Shown here piece after piece: positions 11,542-23,246 of a stretch of 64,000 bases of DNA (the stretch's first letter is position 1; every line of letters starts with the position of its first letter). Below the pieces are notes generated by a model, which did no database searches, was not told the DNA's origin, and saw nothing but the letters and a program-made list of their open reading frames with translations. Both the position numbers and the translations under genes were made by a program. The DNA comes from Aphanomyces cochlioides (Eukaryota; Oomycota; Saprolegniomycetes; Saprolegniales; Verrucalvaceae), in contig JAHQRK010000010.1 in NCBI GenBank assembly GCA_019828595.1, positions 2,356,001 to 2,420,000 of the forward strand, written 5' to 3'.

Positions 11542-12865
11542 TTACTTCTTCTTTCCACCCTTCTTGCCTTTCTTTTTCTTCTTGCCGTCAATTTTTTCGC
11601 CGCGGTTAAGTTTCTTGAATAGGTCTGGTGGAAGCGATGCGTCGACTTCAAACACTTTAATGCGAGTCCCTTCCGCCTAGAAGCCAATGTCGCGTGAATC
11701 TTCTCAACCCCACAACTTACAGATTCCAGAGCTTCGAGGAGAATATTGGCGCTGTCAACATCAATCACATTAAAAGAAAACTTGACCGTCGCGAGCGATT
11801 TGCAATGGAGCATGGCGTCTCGAAATGCAGCCATGGCTTCCAGATCCTACAAACTTTGACATTCCCACGGTGGTCGATTGCCAAACATTTCGAAGCCCAT
11901 TGTCGGATAAATTGATCTTGGCCAGTGACGTCGACCGACGGAGACCTTTGGAAAGATGCAAGAGGCCGGTGTCTTCAATATTGTTGCCTTGGAGACTCAG
12001 GGTTTGCAAGCTGCTCTTTGTCATGCTCAAGAGTTGAGCCAAGTAAATCGCGCCTTCACTTGAAATGGAGCAAAAGTCCAAGTAAAGTTGCTGCGGAAAT
12101 TGAAGAAATCATCCAGGACCACTGTAAATTGCTACCTTGATGGTTGTATTTGTGAAAAGTCCTTGACATAGTTCTTGGACGCCATCGTCGCCGATCGCAT
12201 TGTTGCAATTCAGCTTTAAAGTCTGCAGAGGAGATTTCTTAGCTCCTGCAAGTGCTTCGGAGAGCATTTTGCACCTAATTGACAGTCATGATGCCAATGT
12301 TTTCACTGCTGGGAGGAGGTACCCCTCCGGTCCGATGCTACAATCCATGAGCTCGACGTAGGTGACATTGATAAGTCCATTGCCTTCGCAAAGTAGCGAC
12401 GACTAGAAGCTGGTCAAGACGCAAGGTTGAAGGGCTTACCACAGCTAATGCACCTTCGTCCCCGACAGGATTATTCCATACTCGAACACACGCTAGATGC
12501 TGATACGGGCCTGTGGTATTGTGGGGAACAGTGCCCAGGAAGGCACAAGTCATCGCGCGAAGACCACCATTGCCCAAGTTTCCAAAATCCGCATCGATCA
12601 TCACCTAGAAACGACCATAAGCTCTCTATGATTGGAGCGACCTACCTGGGCTAGCTTCTCATCCGCTTCTTCCCCTTTGCCTTTGATCATGTCGGCCACA
12701 TGAGAGTTCACTGGAATGCCAATCGCTCTATTGCCCGAGTGATATCACAGCTGAGAAGGAAGATATTTACCTGCACATCTTGGCATAGCTCACGCCAACC
12801 ATGGTACGTGTGACGCCGTTGTCTTGAGGCTCTGGTTCCTTCTTGGTCTTTGCCTTTGGTGCCAT
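11542..12865 (-). CDS. leucine-rich repeat (RNI-like) protein, possibly flagellar
   Basis: Eight exons (12771-12865, 12646-12727, 12440-12604, 12323-12402, 12136-12274, 11887-12090, 11721-11846, 11542-11676) give 341 aa with exact phases; introns are 37-48 nt. After a lysine-rich start (MAPKAKTKKEPEP) there are RNI-type leucine-rich repeats of about 28 residues, e.g. LQTLKLNCNNAIGDDGVQEL and LQTLSLQGNNIEDTGLLHL. The protein ends in a run of about 20 lysine/glycine residues. Such proteins are structural binding scaffolds. The small size and basic ends fit axonemal LRR proteins of flagellates, but that is inference; there is no kinase or membrane segment. Confidence 0.82.
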
Positions 12866-13174
12866 GCGAATAATGCAATGGCGACGACTTCGGGGCAATG
12901 TTGCTATTTTTAGTGTTCAACGGCAATATTGTCGCGCACGATGAAGGGGAAACTTTATAGCTTGAGGTACAAATGGACACCTCGAGCATGTTGTCGTCAA
13001 CTAAACAATTTCAGGGGCATCAGACCCGAAGGCCGAGTCTGTGGCATTGACTTGCGCTAATCTAAGATCTCGAGATTTTCACGGTCATATTCATAACATC
13101 CACCGGAACCCTTATGGGCAAAGAAAGGGGGAATTGAAGATGAACCATTATGGAAATGCAGCAGCTCTAAGTGG
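12866..13174. other. intergenic, promoter side of the LRR gene
   Basis: 309 bp between two minus-strand genes: promoter of the LRR gene and terminator of the lipase. No recognisable element. Confidence 0.4.
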
Positions 13175-15772
13175 CTATCGAGGGGGTTCGACTGCATCTT
13201 CAGTTCCTTCCACGAGAATTTCAACCTCCGAGACGTCTTCGTTGTCTTCTTCATCGTCCATCGAGACTTCCACTCCGGTTTCGGTCACGCCATCTTCAAA
13301 TGCGACTTCGTGTCGAAGCAATGATCGAAAGCTCCGTCGATAGCTGTCCATGCCATGACGATTCAACTTCGTACGCATATTCAGCACGAAGACGCGATCG
13401 ACGACCGTCGGGGCGATCACAATTCCTCGGAAAGCTTTCGACTTGTGGGGCGTCAAGAGCGTCACCTCCTTGCCAACGTGTTTGTAAATACCAATTCCAT
13501 CACGGGACACGCCAGTGTAGTCTCGTTTCGGCATTTGCGTCACGACATCCCCGTCGTTGACGATTCGAAATGCTGGAACTTTCGAGTCAAACAGCAGACG
13601 AAATGCATGGTTGCCGACGCGAGGACTTCCGAAATTGTACATCATGACGGCAATATCGTCTTGAGTAAGAGCCATATCAAGAGCGCACAGAGTTGCAAGA
13701 GCTCCTCCTAAGCTATGACCCGTACAACAGAGACGTAGTGGTAATCCATCTTGTGGTCTTGGCAGAGCTGCGATGGCGGCTCGAATACTTTCGTGAAGAG
13801 TCTGGTAAGCTTGTAGGAAGCCCAAGTGGACGTAGACGGCTCGGCGATGGTACCGCTTGGCTAAGTGTCGCTGGCTGGCTTTGAATTCAATTTCTGGGAG
13901 AACGACTTGGCGAGATTTCAGGTCCGTCAAGCCATTCTTGAAGCTTCCCGTGCCTCGAAAACTCAAAATATACCGTGACGTGGCAATCTCCTGTAAGAGC
14001 AATGCATTTGTATCAGTCACAGGATCGTGAAATGCTTGCACGAGTTCCAAACCATGATGACGAGGATGGAGAATGTGTTCGCCAAGGCGACCACATGAAG
14101 ATGGCGAGCGGACAGTGTCGAGAGCGTCAAAGTAACTCGTCGCCGTGCAGTTGAGCATGACGAGCGCGGTCTCAAGGCAAAACACATGAGGTCGATCGTC
14201 TTTTGCGTGGAGTTTGTACGGAATACGGGCATGAGCGGCCGCCCCTGCGAGCTGGAAATGATCGAGGGGAAGATAGCACTTGAGAACCATCCACGCAAAC
14301 GCTTGCACGCGAATAACCGACGCCAAAGACGATAGAATTTGAGTCGCAGGGGCTGGAGCCATTTCAAGCACACGCATGAGAAGAGAGTACGATGTCTCGA
14401 ACGTCACTGGCACGACCAAGAACGACATGACGCCGTACGTGACATACTGAAACGTGGCGCTCTTGTAGGGGAACTGTCGAATGCGATGGCCTTGACGCGT
14501 CCAGAAGAAGAGCACCATGAGGCAGCTCGTGCAAAACTGAAGCGCAGAGATCAAATTGACAATAATTTCGTTGGTCAACGTTGAAAAGCCCGCTTCGTAG
14601 TTGACTGCTTGGAGCGTGATCAACGTCGCGATCGCCATGCCTTTGACAGAGTAGAAAGAAAGTGCTGGAGGCTGCTCGAGCAACGCCATGCCATCGGCAA
14701 AGCAGAGCACGATGAATGCAGAGCCATTTCGGCCGAGAATATACATCCAAAAGCTCACTTGGAGAAAATCGGCCGGCAGGACATCATTCCGAGTCGTGTA
14801 GATGTACTGCGCAATCGTAAATGGAAGTTGGATCTCGAGAAACAACGAGAGAAAGAGAGCATTGATCCATTGCCACTGCGGGAGACTGACTTTGGGATGC
14901 GTGACGCGGAAATGCCAAACCCGGCGGACAAAGTAGATGCAACACATCAAATCCAAAAGCGTCACGAGGGAGCAAATGTACAAACTCGTATAAGGCGAGT
15001 CATATTCCAGCGTCCACGCGAACGTGAGCGTCGTGGCTGGGTCTTGGTTGGCGATGGAGCTTGCGTCGACCTCGACGTAGACAGCGAGGACGCTGTAGAT
15101 GTCGACGGATACGCCAAACGATGTGCCGTAGTCAATTTTCAAAGGTGGAACGCTCAGAGCCTGTTTGGTTTCACTGACCTTCCAATTGAGGAGGGGAATG
15201 CTCAGGTCAAAGTCATCCTTGACAGACAAGTAGACTCGACCAGACACATTGTGCGTCGCTGGGAGCGGCTCCGTCGATGTCGCAGACAGCGTCATGGATA
15301 AACAAAACGGTGAAATATTGATCGTATGTGACGCATTGGAGCAGTTGCTTTGGGTGCACGACATGATGGGCGTCGTTGATGCCACGATTGTGTCGTCCCA
15401 TGCAATTACAATCAGCGAGCCGAACGCAAGCACGTAATAAATGACAAGCAGCCACACGACTTGAGTGCCCGTCATAACTTCGAGTTGAATGACAGGCTTC
15501 GCCGCAGGTAAGAGCAGTTCGGACCGCCATTGGGACTTGGGATGAATCAATTTCCGATGTGCTGGCGGCAATAATTTCCTGTTTGATGGATGACGAGTCA
15601 CAGGCGAAGGAGGTAAGGAAGCACGTTTGGCTGGGCAACTTGGCGTGGCTGGTGTAACTGGTGGCGTTGCTGGGGGAACTGGACAAGGTAGAGTAGATGG
15701 GTCAGTTGGTGTATCTGGGAGAGTTGGCGGAGCCGCGGCAGCAGCGTCGGCCATGTTGTGCTTGATCTCCAA
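13175..15772 (-). CDS. multi-spanning membrane class-3 lipase
   Basis: One uninterrupted exon, 865 aa. The N-terminal ~75 residues are Pro/Ala-rich. Then come a hydrophobic segment (VVWLLVIYYVLAFGSLIVIA), a soluble stretch with N-glycosylation sites, and about five more membrane segments to roughly residue 510. The C-terminal third is a class-3 lipase fold: RGTGSFKNGLTDLK, the nucleophile elbow GHSLGGALA, then FRIVNDGDVVTQMP (acid) and GIYKHVG (likely histidine). The tail is acidic. Membrane segments before a lipase-3 domain recall diacylglycerol lipases of plasma membrane or endomembranes; substrate is inferred. An alternative start is Met7 (MADAAAA). It is divergent from the ankyrin gene at 15935. 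Confidence 0.85.
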   Translation of the reverse strand: MEIKHNMADAAAAAPPTLPDTPTDPSTLPCPVPPATPPVTPATPSCPAKRASLPPSPVTRHPSNRKLLPPAHRKLIHPKSQWRSELLLPAAKPVIQLEVMTGTQVVWLLVIYYVLAFGSLIVIAWDDTIVASTTPIMSCTQSNCSNASHTINISPFCLSMTLSATSTEPLPATHNVSGRVYLSVKDDFDLSIPLLNWKVSETKQALSVPPLKIDYGTSFGVSVDIYSVLAVYVEVDASSIANQDPATTLTFAWTLEYDSPYTSLYICSLVTLLDLMCCIYFVRRVWHFRVTHPKVSLPQWQWINALFLSLFLEIQLPFTIAQYIYTTRNDVLPADFLQVSFWMYILGRNGSAFIVLCFADGMALLEQPPALSFYSVKGMAIATLITLQAVNYEAGFSTLTNEIIVNLISALQFCTSCLMVLFFWTRQGHRIRQFPYKSATFQYVTYGVMSFLVVPVTFETSYSLLMRVLEMAPAPATQILSSLASVIRVQAFAWMVLKCYLPLDHFQLAGAAAHARIPYKLHAKDDRPHVFCLETALVMLNCTATSYFDALDTVRSPSSCGRLGEHILHPRHHGLELVQAFHDPVTDTNALLLQEIATSRYILSFRGTGSFKNGLTDLKSRQVVLPEIEFKASQRHLAKRYHRRAVYVHLGFLQAYQTLHESIRAAIAALPRPQDGLPLRLCCTGHSLGGALATLCALDMALTQDDIAVMMYNFGSPRVGNHAFRLLFDSKVPAFRIVNDGDVVTQMPKRDYTGVSRDGIGIYKHVGKEVTLLTPHKSKAFRGIVIAPTVVDRVFVLNMRTKLNRHGMDSYRRSFRSLLRHEVAFEDGVTETGVEVSMDDEEDNEDVSEVEILVEGTEDAVEPPR

Positions 15773-15934
15773 ACCGTCGTTGTTGTCGATGGACTTGGAA
15801 AAAGTGTGAAACTGTTTCGGTGAAACCGATTTTGGGAAACCGATTGGTTACACCATGTGTGAGTTTTGACCAGTGACAAGCTTGTGTGTCACATTATGCA
15901 ATGCTGACGGCGATCGGTGTGTCCATTCGCAAAG

Positions 15935-16921
15935 ATGCAAGCCGATACAGCCGCCGTTGCTTGTTGTTTGCTGGCTCCAGAGATCCTGCGATGCATCTGC
16001 CAGTTCCAGGACGGCGTGGACGCGCACGTCGTGCCGCTTCTTGAATTCCACAACGAAAAACGATGGACGCGATTGCTCCACATCGTGCCACGCATCGCAG
16101 ACGTCGACGACGTGCTTGGACCATGGTATGACCAGTATGGCACTCGCCACGTCCTTGATGTATTGCGCATGATGCCACGATTAGCCGTGCTTTTGTCCAC
16201 CCACGCGCTCCTCCTCGGCAACGCTGAAGTCGTTCAACTCATGGACGAACACGACTACCTCGACCGAAACGATCCACATCATCTCTTCCTGGCTGCGTGC
16301 AATGGCCAACTCGATATCGTAGCACTGCTGACCGAGAAGAACTACGCGATGACGTCCCAAGCAATGGATATGGCCGCCATGAATGGATTTCGACAAGTCG
16401 TCGAGTACCTTCACATCCACCGCACAGAAGGGTGCACAACGCAAGCAATGGATCTTGCCGCAGGCAATGGACATCTCGACGTCGTTCAGTTCCTCCACGC
16501 CAACCGCAAAGAAGGATGCAACAAATGGGCGATGAATCTCGCTGCTGCCCAAGGACATTTGAATGTCGTGATGTTTTTGCACCACCATCGATCGGAAGGC
16601 TGCACGACCCATGCCATGGACGATGCTGCCAAAGCGGGCCATCTGGACGTCGTCCGTTTCCTCCACGAGTATCGCCAGGAAGGCTGTACAACCGACGCAA
16701 TGGACGGCGCCGCCGAGAATGACTATCTCAATGTTGTCAAGTTTCTCAACGAAAATCGATCAGAAGGGTGCACTCGCCGCGCGCGGCAACGAGCAATCGC
16801 CCGCGGATTCACGGACATTGTGGCCTATTTGGACTCGCATGTACTGATCAAAGCCAACACATTATCCAGCGATCTCCATTGTCCGTGGCGGTGGCGCGAT
16901 TACTTTGGCGGCAGGCCATAA
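15935..16921 (+). CDS. ankyrin-repeat protein
   Basis: Single exon, 328 aa, ATG at 15935. After an N-terminal region with PWYDQYGTRHV, at least six degenerate ankyrin units follow, each near 33 residues with the pattern EGCTTxAMDxAAxNGHLDVV-x-FLH. The same N-terminal block (PWYxxYGTRH) occurs in the minus-strand gene at 46595-48206, so the two belong to one expanded family. Ankyrin repeats bind other proteins; no catalytic domain is seen, so the partner is unknown. The gene is divergent from the lipase with about 160 bp between. Confidence 0.85.
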   Translation: MQADTAAVACCLLAPEILRCICQFQDGVDAHVVPLLEFHNEKRWTRLLHIVPRIADVDDVLGPWYDQYGTRHVLDVLRMMPRLAVLLSTHALLLGNAEVVQLMDEHDYLDRNDPHHLFLAACNGQLDIVALLTEKNYAMTSQAMDMAAMNGFRQVVEYLHIHRTEGCTTQAMDLAAGNGHLDVVQFLHANRKEGCNKWAMNLAAAQGHLNVVMFLHHHRSEGCTTHAMDDAAKAGHLDVVRFLHEYRQEGCTTDAMDGAAENDYLNVVKFLNENRSEGCTRRARQRAIARGFTDIVAYLDSHVLIKANTLSSDLHCPWRWRDYFGGRP

Positions 16922-16944
16922 CTTTAATGTATGATGATTGTAAG

Positions 16945-17016
16945 TTCAAGGGGTGAAGGGGTTCGAGGTGGAGGGGTTAAAGGGGTGGAGGGGTTAGGAG
17001 GCTAGGGGTTGTAGTG
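16945..17016 (+). repeat. G-rich short tandem repeat
   Basis: A run of degenerate 8-12 bp units based on GGAGGGGTT / GAAGGGGTT between the ankyrin stop and the dysbindin-like gene. Four or more G-tracts lie close together on the plus strand. Confidence 0.6.
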
Positions 17017-17049
17017 GTCTTAGTTTGAATTCTATCAAGAGCCGACAAA

Positions 17050-18443
17050 ATGCTCGGCACGCTTAAGAATCGCATGGTGGAAAGTGGGAAACAGCTCAAG
17101 TCGACGCTGGAAGAGCAGAGCGCGGAGATGAATCAAAGGCTCCAGATGATGAATATCAATGTGAATGCTGAGCGGCTCACGGCTGTTGCATCGAGCGTCG
17201 TGACAACCGTCGCGAAAACGACGGCAGGAACAATCGTGGCAACGTCTTCGCCGCCATCGTCGACCACGAATCTTGGATCGAAGGAGCCTGATGAAGTTGC
17301 CGGTGGACCGTTCTTTGCATCTTTCGTACATCGCCAGCAGCAAGTTTTATTGGGACATCATGCCCTTGTACAGAGGTAGGTGCTGGGATTCATTGACCTG
17401 GTGATGGAATACGATTTATAGTGGTGAAAAACTAAGCCAAGTGCTGGCCCAGACTCGGCGACGTGTGACAGCTGAAGCGCAGAACGTTATGTATTTACAA
17501 CACAACTTTCAATCGATAACTTCCATTCGCGACAACATTCGGTCAATGAGGTAGATCGATTTTGTCGAAATATGCTCCTAACTTTTATCCTTCACAGAGA
17601 TTCGATTCAATCGCTTGTCGTACTGATGGAAGACGTCGAGCAGCTCCTCATGTACACTCCTCGATCGATTCATATTTGACTGACGAATCTGTCCAGGACA
17701 AAGACAGAAGAGCATTTGGTTGCCGAGAATGCTCGGTTTGCATTGCAGCAAGTAAGCCAAACCAGCTCTAACCTATTTGAGATATATTGGTTGTAGCAAG
17801 CAGAGTTGGAACAGTACGAACACAATGCACTTGTGGAGAAGCAAGCTCGAATGCAGAAACGCCATGAAGCCAGGTGGGGACTCAAGCCTACATGAAGGGG
17901 AAACATATTTTTCTCTGCTAGACAACGAGCGCTCGGTGAAGCGTTTGCAAAAGATCTTCAAGCATACCATACAATTGTGACGTACCAAGGCCAACTTCCA
18001 CGAAGCGGTACACCTTTGAGGATCTCCACGGCTTGATAATTTTCCGTGTAGATGCACCGGTAGAGCCCGTCATACCACTTGAATCGATAGAAATTGCGAT
18101 TCAACCCGACACGGATTTAGATGCATTTTACAAGGAAGACGTGGAAGAAGACATTGTCGCGGTTGAGACTCAGGTTCATGCACCCGACGACGACGAGGAG
18201 ACGAAAGAAGAGGTGACAGAAGAAACCAAAGAAGAAACCAAAGAAGAAAGCAACGCAGAAGTCGGTGATGAAGCCAAGGAAGAAACCAAGGAAGATGGTC
18301 AAGAGCCCGATTGTTTGGACGATGGGGCAAAAGAGAACGACCAGGCCGGAGCTGCTTCAAACTCTACTACTCCTGGGGAAGATTACAAAGCAGCAGCAGC
18401 AGTGCCAACACTTCGACTCGAGGGCAGTGATAACGAAGAATGA
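17050..18443 (+). CDS. dysbindin-like BLOC-1 subunit
   Basis: Seven exons (17050-17375, 17422-17550, 17598-17651, 17697-17751, 17797-17873, 17922-18007, 18052-18443) give 372 aa. The start MLGTLKNRMVESGKQLKSTL resembles dysbindin's MLETLRERL start. A coiled coil follows, and the block ARQRALGEAFAKDLQAYHTI corresponds to dysbindin's EEAFQQDMEQY block, then an acidic helix DLDAFYKED. The C-terminus is very acidic, with ETKEE repeats. Dysbindin is part of BLOC-1, which sorts cargo from endosomes to lysosome-related organelles. The match rests on order and spacing of short blocks, not on a search. Confidence 0.7.
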
Positions 18444-18579
18444 AACAACATGCAATGAAAAAAGAGTGCTCAATCTTAAGTGCTCCAGCCTGAGTGGGCA
18501 TTGGATTGTATCGAGCAAAACGTCCATGGAAGGTTAGTTGGATAGTTGCGAAAAGTCATTTTCAGTTTCCCCGTTTGTG

Positions 18580-18953
18580 ATGGAGAGCAAAGGAGTCGCT
18601 GTCGTCGATGCGTCGGCTTTGTGCAAGACTTCGGGCAATTTGAAAGCATCCAAGAGCAATCCCCGCCCTGATGCACTAGACTATGATCGCGACGTCGCTG
18701 AACGCCTCGGTAAGACCTAACGATAAACTTTGTTTCAAGCCACTCTGTAGAAGCGCTCTACGAAAAACATCGCGGTGATCTGCGAGACGTCTTCGAAGTA
18801 ATTTCCTCATCTCTGGTGTTTTAAACGTACATCAACTGTGTCTAGGAGCTCGATGAGAATCCCCGCAAGGCGCTAAAGCATCCTCCAGCTGACGCGACGG
18901 ACTTTGGAATTAAATACGCTCAGGGATTCTACACGTACGCTGAAGAAAAGTAG
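18580..18953 (+). CDS. small unidentified protein
   Basis: Three exons (18580-18709, 18751-18797, 18846-18953) close in phase to 94 aa. The sequence is hydrophilic, with ERLEALYEKHRGDLRDVFEE in the middle and ending FYTYAEEK. No membrane segment, signal or cysteine pattern. I do not recognise the family. It starts 136 bp after the dysbindin-like gene in the same direction and stops 15 bp before the convergent end of the channel gene. Confidence 0.65.
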
Positions 18954-18968
18954 CAAGTGGTAATTAAG

Positions 18969-21900
18969 TCATGACGTTGGCACTACGAGACTAGCCTTCT
19001 TCACGGACGCATTCGTCGCGGACTTGGCCACGCTTTGATGACGCTTGGCTGCATTTTCCATTTCAGCAAACGCATTCCTGTACTTTGGATTTGCCACGAT
19101 GCTGTAGGTCTTGACAGGGCCATTCAAAGCTTCCCAAGTGAGCATTTGGTCCCCTGCACTTCGATCTGGAGTCTCAACAAGCCATCGACGGATAAGGATT
19201 TGGCCGCCCTCGATGCTCTCGTAGCCTTTGGAAGCATCAACTTTGACGGATGGATCAGTTGGCATTTGGAATGGCCCGGCAAAATCGGGGTATTGTGGTA
19301 TGGTTGATATTGTAGTGTCAGGGCTCAATTTGCGGCGGCAGAAAATTTTCTTGTAGATGCCACTTAGAGCTGAGCTGCCTGCAAACGAGACGACTCGCAG
19401 GACAAGACCGACGGTTTTGTCAAAGAGAGGCCAGAGGAGGGAGCCGAAGAATGTCGAGAGGAAGAGTGCGACTGCAGTGAGGACAAAGACGAGAAAAATT
19501 GGAAACACATTCACACGAAAGACTTTTGAGAGGAGACCAAACTGACCCAACGGATCGTACTTGGCCAAAAGATCCTTAAAGTCTTCAAAGAGGGCATTCA
19601 CGTCACTAACTTCGTCGGCATTGCTGATCCCGAGTTTTCCAAGCATCGATGCGACGTCAATTAGATTGGACTGGAGAAATTGACTGTTCCCATACATCCA
19701 AGTAGAAAAGCCCAGATGCAAGAGCAGTGCGAATGGAAGCATCGAGTATGCAAGTTGACCCAATGCCTATTGAAGTTGTTGAGTTCTTCCGACTGAATTG
19801 GCGACAACTTACTTCGTCGTATGCAGTTCGGATGGAGAAGAGGCGCATGAGCGTAAGTTTGTCAAATAAATGCGTGATCAAACAGCCAAGGGAAGCTAGA
19901 GGGAGGAGAATTGGAAGACCTCCGCAGTAGATCATCGTCACAAAGACAGTGTTGAGCACCAAGGGATACCTAAATACCTCTTAAACAACAAGTTCGGCGT
20001 GCAAAAGCAATTACCGCAATGAAATATCAAAAGGTGGACCGGCATAAACTTCATCGAGCTGCTTCTGAGTGATTGCAGACCGTTTGCCCAAGCATTGCGA
20101 GATTGGATTGATGACAAATGTCATGAGGAAAGGGACGACTTGAGGAGCCACCGCGTTGACCATCATCGTTGTGGAGATTCCAACACCGACAGCGATGTAC
20201 CATTGCTGAACAAAATCCTCAAATTGACCATGAAGGATGTCATCCAAGCTGAGTGGAAGAGGGACTTTGGTCCAGTTGGCATTGACCAAAAGCACAATGA
20301 CACCTATAGACTCTACATAAGACAGTACATACGGCAGCACGAACCAGTGTTGAGGAATTGGGCAAAGAATAATTTGATGACAAGTGCTGATGCCAGTTCA
20401 CTTTCGCTCGTGTGCCGCTCGAATTCACCAAAAGCTCGCAAAATGGTCGTCAGAAAGACGTTCACGATGATAACAACGCTAGCAGCCAAGACGATGGCCC
20501 CGTTCTTGCGAAGGTAATTTGTCAAATATCCTTCACACGGCAATTCGGCTTGAAACATTTTCTTGGGGCCTTGAATTATGCCAAACATTTTGATCGCAAG
20601 GGTGAGTTTCGGCTCACAATAGCACTGAAGCATGTCGGATTGCATATACGACGCACAAGGACGCGTCTTTGCTGTCAAGAACTCAGGGCGATAGCAAGGC
20701 AGAGTCGAACAGTTGCGATCTACCGACGAGGAGGTCGAAATGCAAGGATCCAGACATGGGTTCGACCCCGTTACGTTGGAGCGAATGCCGTTGTAGTAGG
20801 TAATGTAGTAAGATTGAGCTGGGCATACTTCTCCCGTCGGGTTTGGATTCCAACCAAGTGTCCAAGTGTAGTTGTCGATTGAATTGTAATCTCCAGCAAA
20901 AACAGCAGGAACAGCTTCGGAACAAAAGTTTGGTATAACTTGCTTTGCAAACGATTGCTGTGCACTAATCGGTGTTAATACAACGTCGAGCTGTATTCCG
21001 CAGCACATACCTTTGAGCCAGGGAAATTATTCCACAAGATAAGAGCAAAAGTAAGAATGCAATGAAGTTTGTGAAATATCGCCTTTCTAATGTTAGCAGG
21101 ATGTATCACTCGCAATACATACCGAAATCGACGTTCTCGATCAGACAATTCCAAATTTTCCCAAATGATATCGGAAGGTTCCGGTGCTGGGACGATATTT
21201 AGACGATGCTTGCCCTGGAAACGTAGCGCCTTGGGCTGAAAATACCGTGCATACCACCGAGAACTCGTTCGGTAGTCGTGAACACATCTATGCGTATCAT
21301 GAATGAAAAATGATGAAGGAGAATTACAAACCTCTTCTGCGACTCGACGCTGTTAAAGACAACAAAGGCACTTCCGCATTGATGCAAAGCTGCACTGCCT
21401 CCTTTTTTCCTGAGAGCTTTCAGTTTGCTGGTCTTCTTCTCCAATTTTTCTTGGACTTTGGTCAATTGTTTCTCAATCCTAGTTCTATAGTCAGAATATA
21501 ATCCTTCTCACAAAAAGAACCTTGGGATGGCTTGTTCGGCAACTTTGTCCATCGTTCGTCCTTTGTACGTATCGAGAATATCTTGCAACTCGGCGACTTT
21601 GGCAGTAAGGTATTCCATCGCAAGAAAGGTTCGCAAAAGACCACCGGTTGGACGCGCAATGCTAATCTGCGCGACCCATTTATCCTTGTAGAGCTTATCA
21701 TCGTTCACGTGGTCTAAATACTCAACGGGCTTTGACAAATTGCCACCACGAGTCAAATTGGGTCGCTCTTTAACCTCCCGGCGCTTTCCCCAACAGCCAA
21801 GATACATTGGATATTCATGGCGAGGACCTGTCGGGTCGTACAAGGAATTAAAATGGGCTAGAATGAGCTCTTCAGTCGCCCATTTTGGTAAGCCGCGAAC

Positions 21901-23246
21901 AAAGACTGCGTATTTTGCCGGTGTCACGCTCTCTCCTTGTGCTGCTACTGCACTTCGTATTTTATTCTACGAAGAATTTAAGACAGATCGACCTCTGACA
22001 AACTTACTCGAAAAAAAAGAATGGAAATGGCAAAGGCCAGCGAGGACAACAAATCAAAGGCGGTTATGATATAGCTGACATAGTTTGGATTCTGCGTGAA
22101 GGGGTTGCCGAGGCAGTAGTCAGTGGCATTCATCGTAGAATTCACACCGAGGTTGGCAATGCTCAGAGTGCAAAAGCGCAGGGGGTCAATTTGGTCTGTC
22201 TCAAACCCATGGCCTGTGGCATTCATTACAATTGTTGGGATTGCTAGGATCGACATTATGCCAAATGTAATGCCCATCGATTTTGTAAAGTCGAAATAGA
22301 GATGAATGCCTGTGCCCAAGTCTGCAATATCCTTATTGGTAACTTTGAAAAAGGATTTGCCACCACCCAGTCGCTCAGACATTGCTTTTTGTTTTGCCAA
22401 TTTGATCATATCGGCTCGAGACATTGTCTGCTTGTGTGTCTTGGCTTTCTTCACCTCAACGGGCTCTGGAAGTGGAGGCAGTGCCAATGCAGCAGATTTT
22501 GACCATCCACCACCAGAAAATACAGCGTCCCCTTGGTCGAATGTAAACTCGTCATTTGTAACTTGGCCAGGCTGATCTAGAGCTCCAGTGTGTGACTTAT
22601 TAAAATCCCCGCCGACGATTGAATAGCTTTGGTCGCAAGCATCACGTTGCTCTCCATTGTCAAACAATTCCTGCTCCATTTGAGTATTTGGCTCGACATG
22701 CTGCTGGAGGGGCGGTGCAAAGTCATTCAAAGTCAGTGGTCTACCATCAAATTTTGTTGTCCATTTTCCAGCAAATTGTTGCGAATGTGCAACAATTGTG
22801 CCCTCTCCATCAGTGTTGTATCCACCATTTTGATGTGCAGTATCATGGTACTGTGGAGGTGGTGCAAAGTCGTTGAATGACAAAGGTCGGCCCTCAAAGC
22901 GCAATGGATTCTCGAGCTTGTCTGTGCCTTGGCTCAAGCCTGTTCTTTGTCCTTGGGATGATGGGGGTGGTGCAAAGTCATTCAATGATAGTGGTCGCCC
23001 CTGACCTTGACGTGATGCATCCAAATTGTCCGTGAAGTCACTTAACCCTGTCGTCTGTGGGCGTGACGACGATGGTGATACCAAGTCATTCACGGATAAT
23101 TGCCAACCGTCATCTTGTTGCGGTGTGTTTCCTTCGTACGTGCCTCCGTTTGATTGACAGATTGGTGACTTCAGAGGTTCGTTCGATTCACCTGTTGCAG
23201 GACTTCTCGTGGTGGCATCTGAGCTGTTGACAGCGACTGTGTCCAT
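18969..23246 (-). CDS. OSCA/CSC1/TMEM63-like membrane channel
   Basis: Nine exons (22008-23246, 21521-21966, 21332-21478, 21123-21287, 21011-21082, 20345-20964, 20015-20303, 19813-19969, 18969-19766) give about 1310 aa. The exon 2/3 donor may be 21511 instead of 21520. The cytosolic N-terminus repeats the motif GRPLSLNDFAPP. After the first membrane helices come a cytosolic domain with KYAVFVRGLP and GSAFVVFNSVESQKR, and APEPSDIIWENLELSDRE just before the pore helices, as in the PHM7_cyt/RSN1_7TM family. The extracellular loop is Cys-rich and N-glycosylatable. The family forms mechanosensitive or osmosensitive cation channels. Convergent with the small gene; divergent from the exonuclease gene. 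Confidence 0.75.
22680..23110 (-). repeat. protein-level repeat GRPLSxNDFAPP
   Basis: Within the first exon of the channel gene the motif GRPL[ST][LF]NDFAPP occurs three times, with a fourth degraded copy (GWQLSVNDLVSP). Two of the spacers also repeat (TTGLSDFTDNLD versus RTGLSQGTDKLE). The units are about 35-60 residues apart in the predicted cytosolic tail, so they are likely docking sites for one partner. Confidence 0.85.

Noticed and set aside
14609..15301. 230-codon plus-strand frame
   Set aside because: Fully antisense to the 865-aa lipase and rich in Arg/Asp, as expected of a codon shadow.
15213..15686. 157-codon minus-strand frame with many Ser/Cys
   Set aside because: Overlaps the lipase gene in another frame; it has no independent start context or motif.
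22680..23110. CRISPR-like or DNA tandem repeat
   Set aside because: The repeat is at protein level with variable spacing and codon changes; it lies within a coding exon of a eukaryote.
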